A DNA stretch of 64,000 bases from Neobacillus ginsengisoli (GCF_030813055.1 NZ_JAUSTW010000003.1:1-64000), one strand, 5' to 3'. Positions 20,779-30,343 are shown, counted from the stretch's first letter. Numbers and translations are program-made. The notes: generated by a model not told the origin, from the sequence alone.

Positions 20779-21921
20779 TTAGCCAACATTCGGATTTTTG
20801 TTCTGCCGATAGTCTGATGGTGTTTTACCAATACATTTTTTAAACCATTTGCTAAAATATTTTCCATCTTGAATGCCTACTTTCTCTCCAATTTCTTGCA
20901 AAGTAAGTGATGAATTTTCAAGAAGATCACATGCAGCTTGGACTTTAATCTTTTCTGTAAAGGAGATAAAGCTTTCTCCAACCGTCTTTTTAAACATCGT
21001 ACTAAAATGGCTTCGACTTAAGCCGACTTCATTGGCAATATAGGTAGAGGAAAGGGATTCGTGTAAATGTTGGATAATGATTTGAACAGCCCGTTGAATC
21101 GGTAATGGCCAATTTTCCAGCGAAAACTTAAATTGTTTTTCAAATTTTAACTGTCGGTAAAGCTTGGAAACTCCGTCCATCCATTCAGTCATTCCTTGAT
21201 TTGGGCCATTCGTCTTCCAGCGAATCGAGGAATCAATAGTCCTTGCCTCAACTAAAAATCGTTCAAACTGTTGATGTGATTTTTCAGGAATAAATATAAA
21301 AGCTTGGCCCTTACCACAAGAAATCCTAGCAAAATGTTTCTCTTCTGATGGCAGTTTCTTTTGAAGGAGTTCACTGTTATTTACTCCGTTCAATAGATAA
21401 ATAAAGTAGGGCTGACGCATCCATTTCCAATCACTAGAAAACAACTCCTCTAATAGCTTGGGAAAAGAATTTTCAAAGTCACATAACCATTCATAAAATT
21501 CCTTTGCTAGGGAGGATGAATCATATGCATTCTGGACATTTGCCAGGTTAATTTCACGTTCAAAACGCCCAAGGTATTCTTCAAATTGCTGGTCTTGAAA
21601 AGCAGTTTTCAAAATATATCCAGAAGCACCAATGTTCATTCCTTCTTGTGCGTATGTGAAGTCACGATGGCAGCTTAACAATATTATTTTGGTTGCTGGG
21701 GAATTCTGTTTTATTTTTCTTGCAAACTCAATTCCATTCATTTCGGGCATAACAATATCTGTTATCACTACTTCAGGGGAATGTTCCTGGAATAGCTCCC
21801 AAGCCTTTTGACCGTTAGGAGCATCTGCAATAACCTTCATGTTAAACTTCCCCCAATCGACCGTTGCGATTAATCCTTTTCTGACAATTAGTTCATCATC
21901 TGCGATTAACACCTTGATCAT
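20779..21921 (-). CDS. YesN-type response regulator (REC + AraC HTH)
   Basis: About 380 residues. The receiver domain has the paired acids in IADDELIVRKG, the phospho-acceptor Asp in VVITDIVMPEMNGIEF (about residue 55) and the conserved Lys in ILKTAF. The C-terminal 100 residues form an AraC-type double helix-turn-helix (for example YIANEVGLSRSHFSTMFKK and GIQDGKYFSKWFKKCIGKT). I use the ATG at 21921 rather than one eight codons earlier, because AAGGAGGT, which overlaps the kinase stop, sits 7 nt before it. It is coupled to the YesM-type kinase just upstream. Such pairs control the sugar transport operon next to them, here the cluster beginning at 20633. Confidence 0.93.
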   Translation of the reverse strand: MIKVLIADDELIVRKGLIATVDWGKFNMKVIADAPNGQKAWELFQEHSPEVVITDIVMPEMNGIEFARKIKQNSPATKIILLSCHRDFTYAQEGMNIGASGYILKTAFQDQQFEEYLGRFEREINLANVQNAYDSSSLAKEFYEWLCDFENSFPKLLEELFSSDWKWMRQPYFIYLLNGVNNSELLQKKLPSEEKHFARISCGKGQAFIFIPEKSHQQFERFLVEARTIDSSIRWKTNGPNQGMTEWMDGVSKLYRQLKFEKQFKFSLENWPLPIQRAVQIIIQHLHESLSSTYIANEVGLSRSHFSTMFKKTVGESFISFTEKIKVQAACDLLENSSLTLQEIGEKVGIQDGKYFSKWFKKCIGKTPSDYRQNKNPNVG

Positions 21922-21926
21922 CACCG

Positions 21927-23636
21927 TTACCTCCTTTTCGGCCATCTCATACGAAAGATTGTCTTCATCCCTACAATTGATTCAATTGATAATCCATACT
22001 TAGTTCCAAAGTGAAGCTTTACACGCTGATCTACATTATAAACACCGATTCCTTTCCCTTTTTCGTCGAGATAATTCGGGTCGAGAAGCTTTTTAATTGT
22101 TTCATCATTCATTCCTTTGCCATCATCGGCCAATGTTAGTTCTAGATATTCAGGTTCAGCAGTGACCACAAGTTCAATTCTACCCTGGCCGTCTTCAAAA
22201 GCATGGAAAAAGATATTTTCAAATAACGGCTGGAGTGTCATCCTTGGGATTAAATAGTCTAAGCATTCAGATTGAATTCTCTCTATATATTCAAACGTAT
22301 GGCCATAACGGACCTCTTGCACTTTCAAATAATGTTTGATTGTCTGGAGTTCTTTTCTTAAAGGAATTAACTCATCGGCAAAATTTAAATTCTCTTGAAG
22401 AACCTCAGTCAAATGATAGATCATCTCTTGTACTTCTTTTGCGCCTAACAGCCTAGCTTTCCACTGGATAGAGTTTAAAGTGTTAAATAATAAGTGGGGG
22501 TTAATTTGATAATGGAAAGCCCTTAACTCAGCTTGTCTTTTTAAACGTTCTGTCTGGCTAATTTGGTCAATTAACTCCTTAATTTGATTGACCATATCAT
22601 TAAAGCTTTGAGCTAAAATCCCTAGTTCATCTTTTGAAGTAACCGCTATCTGTGTATTTAAGTTACCTTTACTGACACGTTCCATTGAAGACTTAAGATT
22701 TTTAATTCGCTTAGCAAGCGGAACTGAAAATACTACTGCTAAAAAGGAAGCAAGTATGATCGAAAATAAAATTGCAAATAGTGTATATTGATAGATCACA
22801 TTTGATGATTGATAATAGTATTTTTGAGGTATGCGAACATTGATATCCCACCCATAAGCATCAAAGTGGTTATTCCAGACAATATCAGTTGCCAAATCAT
22901 CGGGTGCATTCTTCGTTTTATAAACAACCTGATGCTTCCCATTTTTAAGGGTGATAGAGGCATGAAGATTTTTTTCAAGAAAGTTAATATAAGAGAATAG
23001 TTCCTCGGCGTTTGTTTCTATTAAAAGTTTACTTCCTTTTAATACTCCGAACTGACTCTCAACTGGAAGAACTAACCCCATTAATTTTTCATCTTTATTA
23101 CCAGTGTAATAATGGTCGGATCTATAAAACCCTATCCAAAGATCTCCTTCTTTTAAACTATTAATTTCTCCTCTCCAAAAGGGCTTCTGAAATAGCTTAT
23201 GAATATCCACACGATCATTTCCGTAATAATATCCTGTATTGGTAATTAAATAGATACCCTTCGTATTAAAAGTCTTATGTGCTTCTAAAAATCTTTCAAA
23301 ATTTTTGTTTTCAATAAAACCTTTATACGTGCGAGGGATTTCTTCCTTTAATATGATTAAGGTTGGGTCAGATAAATAATGATTAATATCTTTCGAAACG
23401 ACATACATTTGTTCAAAAGTGTTTTCTATTTGTTTGTCGAGTTGAGATACAGCAAATTGCTCATAATCATTATATTGTTTATTCACAATATTGGAGGACT
23501 TTTCATATGATAGAAATCCAAATAACACCAATGGAATCAAGGCTACCATAAGAAAAAACAACACCATTTTTGTACGAATGCTACTAGAAAAGAGAAACTT
23601 TATTCTTGCTGCAAATTTTTTAAAAGTTTGTTTCAC
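21927..23636 (-). CDS. YesM-type sensor histidine kinase
   Basis: A membrane kinase of about 569 residues. It has one helix near the N-terminus (TKMVLFFLMVALIPLVLFGF), an extracellular sensor region of about 220 residues, a second helix, a HAMP domain, and the His_kinase/HATPase pair. The phosphorylated His lies in HYQINPHLLFNTLNSIQWK and the ATP site in LADDGKGMN and GKGIGVYNV. This is the LytS/YesM architecture used to sense extracellular carbohydrate or binding-protein status. The frame is open from a TTG at 23678, but GGGGGG followed by a GTG at 23636 (VKQTFKKF) is the better start. Confidence 0.92.
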   Translation of the reverse strand: MKQTFKKFAARIKFLFSSSIRTKMVLFFLMVALIPLVLFGFLSYEKSSNIVNKQYNDYEQFAVSQLDKQIENTFEQMYVVSKDINHYLSDPTLIILKEEIPRTYKGFIENKNFERFLEAHKTFNTKGIYLITNTGYYYGNDRVDIHKLFQKPFWRGEINSLKEGDLWIGFYRSDHYYTGNKDEKLMGLVLPVESQFGVLKGSKLLIETNAEELFSYINFLEKNLHASITLKNGKHQVVYKTKNAPDDLATDIVWNNHFDAYGWDINVRIPQKYYYQSSNVIYQYTLFAILFSIILASFLAVVFSVPLAKRIKNLKSSMERVSKGNLNTQIAVTSKDELGILAQSFNDMVNQIKELIDQISQTERLKRQAELRAFHYQINPHLLFNTLNSIQWKARLLGAKEVQEMIYHLTEVLQENLNFADELIPLRKELQTIKHYLKVQEVRYGHTFEYIERIQSECLDYLIPRMTLQPLFENIFFHAFEDGQGRIELVVTAEPEYLELTLADDGKGMNDETIKKLLDPNYLDEKGKGIGVYNVDQRVKLHFGTKYGLSIESIVGMKTIFRMRWPKRR

Positions 23637-23785
23637 ACGGACCCCCCAATGAAAAATTGAATTTCTTACATAGCCCAATCATATCAAAAATATTAAAATT
23701 CGCGTGAATATTTTGCATTTATAAGCTTAATTGCACTATCTTTACATAGTTTTAACAAGAACCTCCAAATTTCTAAAAATATAAC

Positions 23786-23826
23786 AAAAAAGCCCTTTCC
23801 CATTTAGAATAGGAAAAAGACTTTTT
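23786..23826 (-). terminator. Terminator of the phosphoesterase gene
   Basis: On the minus strand AGTCTTTTTCC pairs with GGGAAAGGGCT (several G-U pairs) and is followed by TTTTTT. It lies directly after the stop of the 23835-24713 gene. Confidence 0.65.
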
Positions 23827-23834
23827 AAATCCAA

Positions 23835-24713
23835 TTATTTCCATACACTTGTAATAGGCTCTACAGATTTACTTTCTGCCGCATGTGCTAATCCGTAAAT
23901 ATCTTCGAGGGTTCTTAATAGATTAAAGTGATTAAGCTGTTCACTGAATTGCCCATTTTTCACCATGGGACCGACAAAAAAGGTGGGAATTTTGTTATCT
24001 TGCGAATTATCATCTTCGTCCCATGTCACAATTAACAAACTGTTATTCGTTTTTGCCCATTGGACATAAGGATTGATCTGTTTTTCCAGCCATTGATCTG
24101 CTTCCTTAATCGTTCCATCATGCATGTCATGTTGGAGATTTGGGATAACAAATGAAACGGTTGGCAGTTGGTTAAAATCCTTCGGAAAATTTTCTAACGG
24201 TTGATTAGCCTTTTTGGGGACATTGGTGAAATTAACCCACGGATTATGCTTGCGCGCGTAGTCTCCACTGGATTCTCCGTTAAAGCCTATGGATGGCAGA
24301 TCTTCTGAGTAACCTGCAAATGAATATTTTTTTTCAATCAATTCACTTGCTAAATTAATTGTCGAGAATTTAGTTTTTGGAACATCATCGTCCGTTACAC
24401 CCTGGTTTGAGCCGGAGAACAAGTCCAAATAATTTGGCTGGCTGGGATGCTCTATAGCATGATAGTTCGTTAAATTAGCACCCATATTTATAAGTGAATT
24501 CATATATGGTGCGGAGGAATTTCCGATAATCTGCCGTTGAGCGTGGTTTTCCTCAATAACAATAACGATATGATCAATCTTCGGAAATTTCACTTCTTTT
24601 GCTGAAGGGATATTGGATGATTTAACAGGAGTTTGTTTTTTGGGCTGAATTTGTGAACAGGCATTTAATATAAAGATTATTGAAACAATGAGTATACCCC
24701 ATTTTTTAACCAA
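23835..24713 (-). CDS. Phosphoesterase-family lipoprotein (acid phosphatase/phospholipase C fold)
   Basis: A 292-residue secreted lipoprotein (lipobox ILNAC at about 15-19) of the PF04185 phosphoesterase family. The metal and active-site segments are visible: HIVIVIEENHAQRQIIGN (about 48-65), HPSQPNYLDLFSGS (about 93-106), SFVIPNLQHDMHDG (about 185-198) and TWDEDDNSQDNKIPTFFVGP (about 229-248). Relatives hydrolyse phosphate monoesters or phospholipids outside the cell. It is a single-gene unit on the minus strand; nothing nearby specifies its substrate. Confidence 0.88.
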   Translation of the reverse strand: MVKKWGILIVSIIFILNACSQIQPKKQTPVKSSNIPSAKEVKFPKIDHIVIVIEENHAQRQIIGNSSAPYMNSLINMGANLTNYHAIEHPSQPNYLDLFSGSNQGVTDDDVPKTKFSTINLASELIEKKYSFAGYSEDLPSIGFNGESSGDYARKHNPWVNFTNVPKKANQPLENFPKDFNQLPTVSFVIPNLQHDMHDGTIKEADQWLEKQINPYVQWAKTNNSLLIVTWDEDDNSQDNKIPTFFVGPMVKNGQFSEQLNHFNLLRTLEDIYGLAHAAESKSVEPITSVWK

Positions 24714-25003
24714 ATCACTACCTTCTTTCCTCTTAATTTCATTATTTTACCAAATTTTTAAGATCAAATCAAAAAAGATCATCGAAATAATGATTGGCAA
24801 CCTTTTCTGTTAGCTTATTTCATGAGAACTATTTGATATGCCTTTATTAGTATATCTCAATATAATAATAACTAATTTTCCCCAGTTCCTTTTATTATTT
24901 ATTGAAAAGGCAATTAATATAATGATAATTTAAAAATTTTGTATTTTATTGAATATTATGGTAATTTAAAAATTGAGACAAATTTTTTAATAAGGATGAA
25001 ATT

Positions 25004-25849
25004 ATGATTGTAATTAGAAGAACTTTCTCTTTGATTTTACAGTGTATGATCGCCATTGAAATTCTTATTTTTATTGGGGTATTTCCTGTTTTATTTGCGA
25101 ATCTATCCTTTAACCTCAAACAATACCTACAAACTGTGTACCAGGTTTCTGTTCGATTATTTACCTTTAAGCTATTTACACTTAACGGCCATATTTCTTT
25201 ATTTCCGTCCATTTTTGCCAGATACCTAGATTCAATGAGAATACTCGGTTTAGGTATTATCGTTGCAAGTATCATTGCCTTTCTATTCGCCTATCTTGCT
25301 CTTATCCTATTTCGAAAAAGAATCAATGTCTTTAAAAAGCTTTTAGAACTGGCTGAATCGATTCCTGATTTAATGTTCATACTTTTATTGCAAATGGCAG
25401 TTATTCTTCTTTATAAAAAAACTGGGATTAAGATTGCACAGGTTGTCACCTTTAGAGAGAAAACGATTCTTTTACCTGTTATCAGTATTGCTGTACCTAT
25501 CAGTTTTTACATAACAAAAGTACTAATCCATCATATTGAGGAAGAATTAGAAAAGAACTATATTACATTAGCAAAATCGAAGGGCTTCTCCTTCTTTTAT
25601 ATTTTAAACATCCATGTGCTCCGAAATATCGCGGAGGGCATGTTTGGCACCTCGAAAACTATTTTCTGGTCTATGTTGTCAACATTGTTAGTCATCGATT
25701 ATTTGTTTAATATGAATGGCTTACTACGAATGATGTTAAGCGGCACGGACGCCTTTATTATCGGGAGTATTCTCATCTTCATCCCCTTTTTCATCCTTTA
25801 TCGTATTTACGAATGGCTCAGCTTTGATAACAGAAAGGATATTAATTGA
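25004..25849 (+). CDS. Orphan ABC transporter permease (OppB-like)
   Basis: A 281-residue membrane protein with about six helices and a binding-protein-dependent permease signature: EEELEKNYITLAKSKGFSFF (about 178-197) is an EAA loop of the peptide/nickel (Opp/Dpp) class, followed by FFYILNIHVLRN. Similarity to Opp permeases is recognisable but distant. It is coupled to a second permease gene one base after its stop. No ATPase or binding protein is encoded next to them, which is unusual for an importer. The ATG at 25004 has only a modest ribosome-binding site (AAGGAT). Confidence 0.78.
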   Translation: MIVIRRTFSLILQCMIAIEILIFIGVFPVLFANLSFNLKQYLQTVYQVSVRLFTFKLFTLNGHISLFPSIFARYLDSMRILGLGIIVASIIAFLFAYLALILFRKRINVFKKLLELAESIPDLMFILLLQMAVILLYKKTGIKIAQVVTFREKTILLPVISIAVPISFYITKVLIHHIEEELEKNYITLAKSKGFSFFYILNIHVLRNIAEGMFGTSKTIFWSMLSTLLVIDYLFNMNGLLRMMLSGTDAFIIGSILIFIPFFILYRIYEWLSFDNRKDIN

Positions 25850-25850
25850 A

Positions 25851-26804
25851 ATGGTTCTCTTTTTATTAAAAAAGAAAAGATTCTTATTCGGCTTTCTTTT
25901 CCTAGCCACCCTGCTTACACTAAGTATTTTTAATACAGTGAATAACCACGGGAAAATTGAACAGATCAGGTTTCATACCGATAAAAAAGGAAATTTGCTG
26001 GATGCCCCTCCGTATCCTCCATTTACTTTATTTGTTTTTGGTTCTGATAAAGAAGGGTTTAATCTGGGACAATTGATAGTGGAAGGGGCAAAATATACGA
26101 TTGGCATTACCATTGTTGTTTCCATTTTAAGAATGCTTTTTTCACTTATAATAAGCGGCTTTATCTATACGCTAAGACCTGCATTCTATAAATTGCTGAA
26201 GACTATTTTTGAACCTTTTTCAATAGTCCCGCAAACCATTATTGCTTACTTTATTCTCTATAGTGTTCTTTGGTTGCCGATGGCTGGATTTCAGCATCCT
26301 TTCTGGCAGCGGGCATTATTTGAAACAACTATTCTTGTGATAATTGCCATTCCGAACCTAACGATTCACCTCTCCAATGAAATGAGGATTGTTAAAAAGG
26401 AACCCTTTATAGAAGCATCGAAAACTTTGGGCGCCGGCAATGGCTATATTTTCTTTAAGCACATTGTTGTGCACCTGCATGAAAAATGGATTTTATTATT
26501 TGGCCAGCAATTTTTGCAAGTTTTACAATTGCTTGCACATCTAGGATTTTTAAAGCTTTTCTTCGGAGGTTCAATCGTTGAGTATGGTCTCGGCTCAGGC
26601 CCCCCTACATCTGCTTCGCATGAGTGGGCAGGTTTAATTGGCAGCAATATCTCTTATCTTTATTTTCAGCAATGGATTATCCTTGTTCCGATTGGCTTCT
26701 TTATTTTAACAAGCATTAGCGTATTCTTTGTCAATGATTCTCTAAAGGAATATTTTCAAATGAAGGACACTCTTAGGTATAAAAAAGCGGAGCTGTTTAA
26801 CTAA
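25851..26804 (+). CDS. Orphan ABC transporter permease (OppC-like)
   Basis: About 317 residues. It has one N-terminal helix, a short external loop region (DAPPYPPFTLFVFGSDKEGF resembles the HPLGTDxxGRD segment of OppC-type permeases), then five helices with an EAA loop at EASKTLGAGNGYIFFKHIVV. I start it at the ATG at 25851, one base after the upstream stop and preceded by AAAGGAT inside the upstream gene; the frame is open nine codons earlier. With the partner at 25004 it could form a heterodimeric pore, but the ATP-hydrolysing and substrate-binding subunits must come from elsewhere. Confidence 0.78.
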   Translation: MVLFLLKKKRFLFGFLFLATLLTLSIFNTVNNHGKIEQIRFHTDKKGNLLDAPPYPPFTLFVFGSDKEGFNLGQLIVEGAKYTIGITIVVSILRMLFSLIISGFIYTLRPAFYKLLKTIFEPFSIVPQTIIAYFILYSVLWLPMAGFQHPFWQRALFETTILVIIAIPNLTIHLSNEMRIVKKEPFIEASKTLGAGNGYIFFKHIVVHLHEKWILLFGQQFLQVLQLLAHLGFLKLFFGGSIVEYGLGSGPPTSASHEWAGLIGSNISYLYFQQWIILVPIGFFILTSISVFFVNDSLKEYFQMKDTLRYKKAELFN

Positions 26805-26921
26805 AAGACCTCAGTTATTAAACAACGGGTTCACTTGTGAGGTGCAAAACTGTAAATTGCATGAGAAATCTTGCCACCAATCACAAACAATTCACCAAAG
26901 AAATCACAGTAAAATACTCTT

Positions 26922-26962
26922 AAAGAATGGCTGTAAGTTTTCTCCAGGCCATTCTTTATTTT
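26922..26962 (+). terminator. Terminator of the permease pair
   Basis: AAAGAATGGC pairs with GCCATTCTTT (10 bp, 16-nt loop), followed by ATTTT. It lies about 118 bp after the second permease. Confidence 0.7.
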
Positions 26963-27084
26963 AAATGCTGTTTTTGGTGTTTTTGGATTGACTATTGTTT
27001 TAAGAAATACCCTAATCTTGACCGTTTTACTTTTAAACGGTTATAAAATAGAACAAGTTAAATGATGTGACAGGGAGATTTTGT

Positions 27085-27632
27085 CCTGTCCGAATAAGCC
27101 TCGCATTTGGACTATCATAAGCAATTTCCAACTTGGCCTGTCCGAATAAGCCTCGTATTCGGACTATCATAGGCAATTTCTAGCCTGGCCTGTCCGAATA
27201 AGCCTCGCATTCGGACTATCATAGGCAATTTCCAGCCTGGCCTGTCCGAATAAACCTTGTATTCGGACTATCATAAGCAATTTCCAGCCTGGCCTGTCCG
27301 AATAAGCCTCGCATTCGGACTATCATAAGCAGTTTCCAGCCTGGCCTGTCCGAATAAGCTTCGTATTCGGACTATCATAGGCAAATTTCCAGCCTAGTCT
27401 GTCCGAATAAACCTTGTATTTGGACTATCATAAGCAATTTCCAGCCTGGCCTGTCCGAATAAACCTCGTATTCGGACTATCATAAGCAGTTTCCAGCCTG
27501 GCCTGTCCGAATAAGCTTCGTATTCGGACTATCATAGGCAAATTTCCAGCTTGTCCTATCCGAATAAGTCTCGCGTTCGGACTATCATAAGCAATTTCCA
27601 CCTTGTCCTGTTCAAATAAGCTTCGCATTCGG
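27085..27632. repeat. Array of eleven 52-53-bp tandem repeats, each with a GTCCGAAT/ATTCGGAC palindrome
   Basis: Unit starts (CCTGTCCG or variants) are at 27085, 27137, 27189, 27241, 27293, 27345, 27398, 27450, 27502, 27555 and 27607, so spacing is 52 bp with two 53-bp steps. Each unit holds an 8-bp inverted repeat GTCCGAAT / ATTCGGAC around a 9-nt AAGCCTCGC-type loop, then ACTATCATAAGCAATTTCCAGCCTGG-like filler. The arms are better kept than the filler, and several changes keep pairing through G-T wobbles (units 1 and 10). The first and last units are the most degenerate, as usual for tandem arrays. A 52-bp period is not a multiple of three, so it is not a protein repeat, and there are no unique spacers, so it is not CRISPR. 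Confidence 0.92.
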
Positions 27633-28084
27633 TATGCAATTATCTGTAAAATTTTTAAATACTAGGTAGAATTCACACCATAAACCATACTAAATTCACA
27701 TACTGTCCAATAATAATTTCTATCCTTTAGAAATACACAGTCAATTCATATGTGAAAAGTTCGCAAAAGTGTATAGAAACCATACTATAACAACAAAGAA
27801 ACACACGATATTCCCTATGTGAAATGTCGTGTGTTTCTTCGTGTGATTTTAATGTTTGCATCTCTAAAGTAAACCAGCTAGTTATTAAACTGAGGTTTTT
27901 TTTATTAAGGTTTCAACACAACTTTAATACATCCATCTGTCCTTGCGTCACCTTTACTCCAGCATGATCAACACTCCAATAGGCAGCTGAACAGGCATCC
28001 GCCAACGTTCGGATGTTAATTTAGCGGAGAAATAATTACTTTTGTGTAGAGGTTGTACATAAAAAAAGATATTTACAAATTACA
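27633..28084. other. Intergenic region between repeat array and the PTS gene
   Basis: About 450 bp with no supported gene. It contains a strong inverted repeat (27796-27839) and otherwise AT-rich sequence. CAACGTTCGGATG at 28002-28014 only faintly recalls the repeat array. Confidence 0.5.
27796..27839. repeat. 13-bp inverted repeat
   Basis: AAGAAACACACGA (27796-27808) and TCGTGTGTTTCTT (27827-27839) are exact reverse complements separated by 18 nt. No gene ends close by on either side and no T-tract of note follows, so the role is unclear: perhaps the terminator or structure of an unseen small RNA. Confidence 0.55.
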
Positions 28085-28117
28085 ATAAAACCCGGTCACA
28101 ACTTATGTAACCGGGTC
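28085..28117 (-). terminator. Terminator of the PTS gene
   Basis: On the minus strand ACCCGGT pairs with ACCGGGT around ATAAGTT-containing sequence, followed by TTTTATTG, just beyond the PTS stop codon. Confidence 0.75.
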
Positions 28118-28125
28118 CATTCTAT

Positions 28126-30012
28126 TTATTCAATTGCTAAAATACCGCTTTTACCTTGTTCCGCTTTTCCTTGTTTCTTAATTGAAAGCTTGGATAAGTT
28201 TGTAAAAATAATTGGAGTAACAGTTGAAGGAGCGGATTTCTTTAAAAATTCAAGATCAAACTTCAAAATCTCTTGCCCTTTCGTTATTTGCTCGCCTTCC
28301 GTCACAAGAACGGTAAAACCTTCTCCTTTTAAATTGACAGTATCCATTCCAACGTGAATTAAAATTTCGTAACCTTCTCTGGACATAATTCCAATCGCAT
28401 GTTTCGTCGGGAAGATATTTAGCACTTCACCATCGACAGGGGATACGACTGAACCTTTTTCAGGTATAATCGCAAAGCCGTCGCCCATCATTTTTTGTGA
28501 AAATACCTGATCAGGTACTTCAGTAATCGGGATAATTTCTCCTTCAATAGGCATTACGAAATCATTAACCGATAATGGCAGCTGTCCGCTTGTTCCCGCA
28601 TCAAGTACCGGTTCTTGGAATTGATGAGTGTTTACCGCCTGCATATCCAACCGCTTCATTGCATCGGCAACAAATTCTACTTCTGTACCCACAACTACCT
28701 GTAGATTTGTATCATTTAATTTCATTACACCTTTAGCACCATGTGCTTTTAAAGATGCATCCTTGACTTTTTCCATATCCTTTACTTTTAAACGCAAACG
28801 GGTCGTACAATTCTCAATTGAGGTAATATTTTCTTTTCCGCCAATATCATTAATAAAATAATAAGCCATTTGTTCGAATTTATCATTTCCAACCACTGTT
28901 GCAGTATTTTCACGGTCCCCCTCAACCTCATCTTCACGGCCAGGCGTTTTAAGATTGAATGCCTTAATAACAGCATAGAAAATGACAAAGTAAAGGACAA
29001 AGTACACTAAGCCGACCACCAGCAGCAATAATGGTTTTGAAGCGATATTAAAATTAATTAAATAGTCGATCGCACCTGCAGAGAAGGTAAACCCATCGCG
29101 AATTCCCAGCATGGAGGTGATCACAAAAGAAAGTCCTGTTAACACTGCATGGATTCCGTATAAAGCCGGAGCGATAAACATGAATGAAAACTCAATCGGT
29201 TCGGTAATTCCTGTAATAAAAGAAGTTAACGCAACACCGATAAACATACCGGTGACAGCTTTTCTTCTCTCAGGCTTTGCTGCCAAAATCATCGCAAGCG
29301 TAGCTCCCGGCAATCCAAACATCATCACTGGGAAGAAACCGGTCATATATTGTCCTGCATGAGGGTCTCCGGCTAAAAAGCGTGCGATATCCCCTGTTTT
29401 CCCATGGAATGTTCCGAATTGGAACCAGAATAAACTATTTAGCACGTGATGAAGTCCTAAAGGAATAAGAAGGCGGTTAAAGATTCCGAAAAGACCTGCT
29501 CCTACCGCACCCAAGCCAATAAGCCAATTCCCTAAGCCGTTTATCGCATCTTGAATCGTTGGCCAAACTAATCCGGCAATTCCTGCTAAAATAACCATTG
29601 CCACCGAGGTCACAATTGGAACAAAACGCCGTCCACTAAAGAAGCCCAGCCATTCAGGGAGCTTAATATTATGAAAACGGTTGTATAATAAACCTGCGAT
29701 GATCCCTGAAAGAATACCGCCCAAAACACCCATATTAATGTCTTTATTTAATGCAATTGCACCTTGAGTTAAAACCAAATATCCGATTGCCCCGGATAAT
29801 GCCGCGGCACCGTTATTATCTTTTGCGAATCCCATTGCCACCCCAATGGCGAAAATTAACGCCAAGTTGGCAAACACAGCATTTCCTGCATTTGCAATAA
29901 AGGGAATATTCAGTAAGTCAGCTTGACCGAATCGTAACAAAAGCCCTGCTGCCGGTAACACTGCAATCGGAAGCATTAAAGCCTTACCAATACGTTGTAA
30001 AAAGCCTAGCAT
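28126..30012 (-). CDS. nagE: N-acetylglucosamine-type PTS transporter, EIICBA (NagE-like)
   Basis: About 628 residues in the order IIC-IIB-IIA. The membrane IIC part (about 1-370) opens with [20 protein letters not shown] and contains [19 protein letters not shown] and [13 protein letters not shown], typical of glucose-family porters. The IIB phospho-Cys is in [10 protein letters not shown] (about 400). The IIA phospho-His is in [17 protein letters not shown] near the C-terminus. The short IIC with [13 protein letters not shown] favours N-acetylglucosamine over glucose. It takes up and phosphorylates the sugar with phosphate from HPr. The start at 30012 has AGGAG upstream; the frame is open six codons further. 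An upstream NagR-like operator and a cre box support the assignment. Confidence 0.9.
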   Translation of the reverse strand: MLGFLQRIGKALMLPIAVLPAAGLLLRFGQADLLNIPFIANAGNAVFANLALIFAIGVAMGFAKDNNGAAALSGAIGYLVLTQGAIALNKDINMGVLGGILSGIIAGLLYNRFHNIKLPEWLGFFSGRRFVPIVTSVAMVILAGIAGLVWPTIQDAINGLGNWLIGLGAVGAGLFGIFNRLLIPLGLHHVLNSLFWFQFGTFHGKTGDIARFLAGDPHAGQYMTGFFPVMMFGLPGATLAMILAAKPERRKAVTGMFIGVALTSFITGITEPIEFSFMFIAPALYGIHAVLTGLSFVITSMLGIRDGFTFSAGAIDYLINFNIASKPLLLLVVGLVYFVLYFVIFYAVIKAFNLKTPGREDEVEGDRENTATVVGNDKFEQMAYYFINDIGGKENITSIENCTTRLRLKVKDMEKVKDASLKAHGAKGVMKLNDTNLQVVVGTEVEFVADAMKRLDMQAVNTHQFQEPVLDAGTSGQLPLSVNDFVMPIEGEIIPITEVPDQVFSQKMMGDGFAIIPEKGSVVSPVDGEVLNIFPTKHAIGIMSREGYEILIHVGMDTVNLKGEGFTVLVTEGEQITKGQEILKFDLEFLKKSAPSTVTPIIFTNLSKLSIKKQGKAEQGKSGILAIE

Positions 30013-30042
30013 ATAAATCTCTCCTATCAAAAAATAAAATAA

Positions 30043-30056
30043 TGAAAGCGCTTTTG
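30043..30056. promoter_or_regulatory. cre box (CcpA) upstream of nagE
   Basis: TGAAAGCGCTTTTG matches 12 of 14 positions of TGWAANCGNTNWCA. It lies 31 bp before the start codon, downstream of the promoter, where CcpA would act as a roadblock. Confidence 0.65.
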
Positions 30057-30082
30057 GATTTCTGAAATTATCTTACCATTTC

Positions 30083-30110
30083 AATGTATAGTTGTCTATA
30101 CCAATTTCAA
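30083..30110 (-). promoter_or_regulatory. nagE promoter with NagR/DasR-type operator
   Basis: Minus strand: TTGAAA (30110-30105), 16 nt, TACATT (30088-30083). The spacer and -35 edge carry ATTGGTATAGACAAC, which resembles the GntR-family NagR (YvoA)/DasR responsive element recalled from Bacillus and Streptomyces amino-sugar genes. NagR is released by glucosamine 6-phosphate. No nagR gene is in this window. Confidence 0.6.
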
Positions 30111-30121
30111 CCTGTTTGATA

Positions 30122-30161
30122 AAAAAAACACCACTCATCCTATATTTTGAGTAGTGTTTCC
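30122..30161 (-). terminator. Terminator upstream of the nagE promoter
   Basis: Minus strand: AAACACTACTCA pairs with TGAGTGGTGTTT (one G-T pair, 10-nt loop), followed by TTTTT. No minus-strand gene ends here, so it may block antisense transcription from the diguanylate-cyclase side, or end a short unseen transcript. Confidence 0.6.
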
Positions 30162-30343
30162 TATATTTTCTCTTGCTATTAAAAAAGGTTCATGTTGGTT
30201 AATTTTCCTTATAATATCTGCTTCCTTTATTCCGCACTTGATTATATGGTTAAATGAATGTAAGAGAATAAAAATAAGAAATATAAAGTACATCTGAAGA
30301 AATAGGGGATAACCCCTTTATAACATATTGGAGTGTTGCAATA

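Noticed and set aside
27428..27628. 66-codon ORF inside the repeat array (minus strand)
   Set aside because: The 52-bp period is not a multiple of three, so the frame shifts with each unit and its protein has no family features. It only reflects the repeats.
27085..27632. CRISPR array
   Set aside because: The units are contiguous 52-bp repeats that all carry the same sequence. There are no unique spacers and no cas genes in the window.
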